A stretch of DNA of 60,000 nt, from NCBI GenBank assembly GCA_914767715.1, contig OU612072.1:20214001-20274000 (forward strand), written 5' to 3'. Positions 59,391-60,000 of the stretch are shown here, piece by piece (positions within the stretch are counted from its first letter, which is position 1; each line of letters begins with the position of its first letter). This DNA comes from Membranipora membranacea. Its lineage: Eukaryota; Bryozoa; Gymnolaemata; Cheilostomatida; Membraniporidae. Below the pieces are notes generated by a model that saw nothing but the letters and a program-made list of their open reading frames with translations, was not told the DNA's origin and did no database searches. Both the position numbers and the translations under genes were made by a program.

Positions 59391-60000
59391 TACTTTGTAT
59401 TTACACAATTACAATCCTATCTCGATCCTTAGCACCATGAAGAGTGAAGGAAAGAATGCATGTGTGCATTGCATTGTGGGATACATAATAATTTAGTTAT
59501 GACAATTTTGTCTGCTAAAAAAACAAAATGATTGAAGAAAGGAAGTCCAAAGTCGTGCATTCTCCCACTAATAATGGTAAGCCTTATATCCAACCTTACC
59601 CAACGGCAGTCATTATTTGGAGGACTTAAATAAATACAGACGATGCTGGGGACTAGGGAACTAATACAGAAATTCTCCTCGATAATACTCATGATATTCA
59701 TAAACTGATTGTCTTGGTCTGAAGCAGGACATCTGACCATTCATTCCATCAAGACAAAGGGTAGGTGTATGAAGCTAAATATGCAGCCTGTTGACATATG
59801 TTGATCTGTTCCTGCAATACAACATAATCGTTTAAGGTAAAGCTAAGTGATTGCTTAGAATTATCAATTTTATAGAGCTGCCTACACAGCTTTGCTATTA
59901 AATAAAAGTCATGCTTAACAAAGTTTGTATCTCGTATCAATCAAGTTTCAAGGAAGCAAAATTGGACCGACTCCTGTTCCTTGTCACTAACTAAATTCTT
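59391..60000. other. No supported gene
   Basis: Sequence beyond the duplication. The minus open frames at 59,429-59,740 and 59,749-59,940 have no splice context or family resemblance. Confidence 0.45.

Overview
The window looks like AT-rich nuclear DNA from an invertebrate animal. Genes are split into small exons (27-872 nt) with GT-AG introns. They encode secreted or membrane proteins built from extracellular modules, and the spaces between are filled with MITEs, foldback elements and microsatellites. A sponge or other early-branching marine animal would fit, but nothing here fixes the species. Splice sites, phases and repeat boundaries were worked out by eye; in the main genes every exon length agrees with the intron phases unless stated.

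Layout. (1) About 1-9,200 and about 48,740-59,390 are direct copies of one segmental duplication. Each holds a nine-exon minus-strand gene for a secreted protein: signal peptide, NHL-type beta-propeller, Thr/Pro-rich stalk, and Cys-containing modules. These are gene A (CDS 1,373-6,429) and gene B (50,177-55,278). Gene A is intact at 724 aa. Gene B has the same exon plan, a shorter stalk and a 1-nt deletion in exon 6. (2) 15,133-22,185 is a plus-strand eight-exon gene for a 485-aa type I membrane protein with Ig-like ectodomains and a basic cytoplasmic tail; its large introns hold several MITE and foldback elements. (3) 23,130-30,362 is bounded by short inverted repeats and an 11-bp direct repeat (Mutator-like). 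It contains Ig-like and Cys-rich exon fragments but no recognisable transposase. (4) 34,765-35,549 is a 5'-truncated LINE. (5) 37,285-46,236 is a minus-strand gag-only LTR retrotransposon. A 4.28-kb palindromic foldback element (41,533-45,815) is inserted inside its 5' LTR, leaving a clean 4-bp duplication. (6) 36.7-49.1 kb is a tandem array of about 1-kb units, interrupted by that retrotransposon.

The most unusual signal is a family of about 70-bp modules bounded by TGATAAGAG and CTCTTATCA (paired GATA-factor-like sites). I count about 15 copies. All lie in the duplicated segments and tandem units, often beside a TATATAACCAG motif. One copy sits directly upstream of each of genes A and B, so the modules look like promoter cassettes copied well beyond the genes. 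Two tandem units also carry a near-perfect hairpin with arms of about 60 bp.
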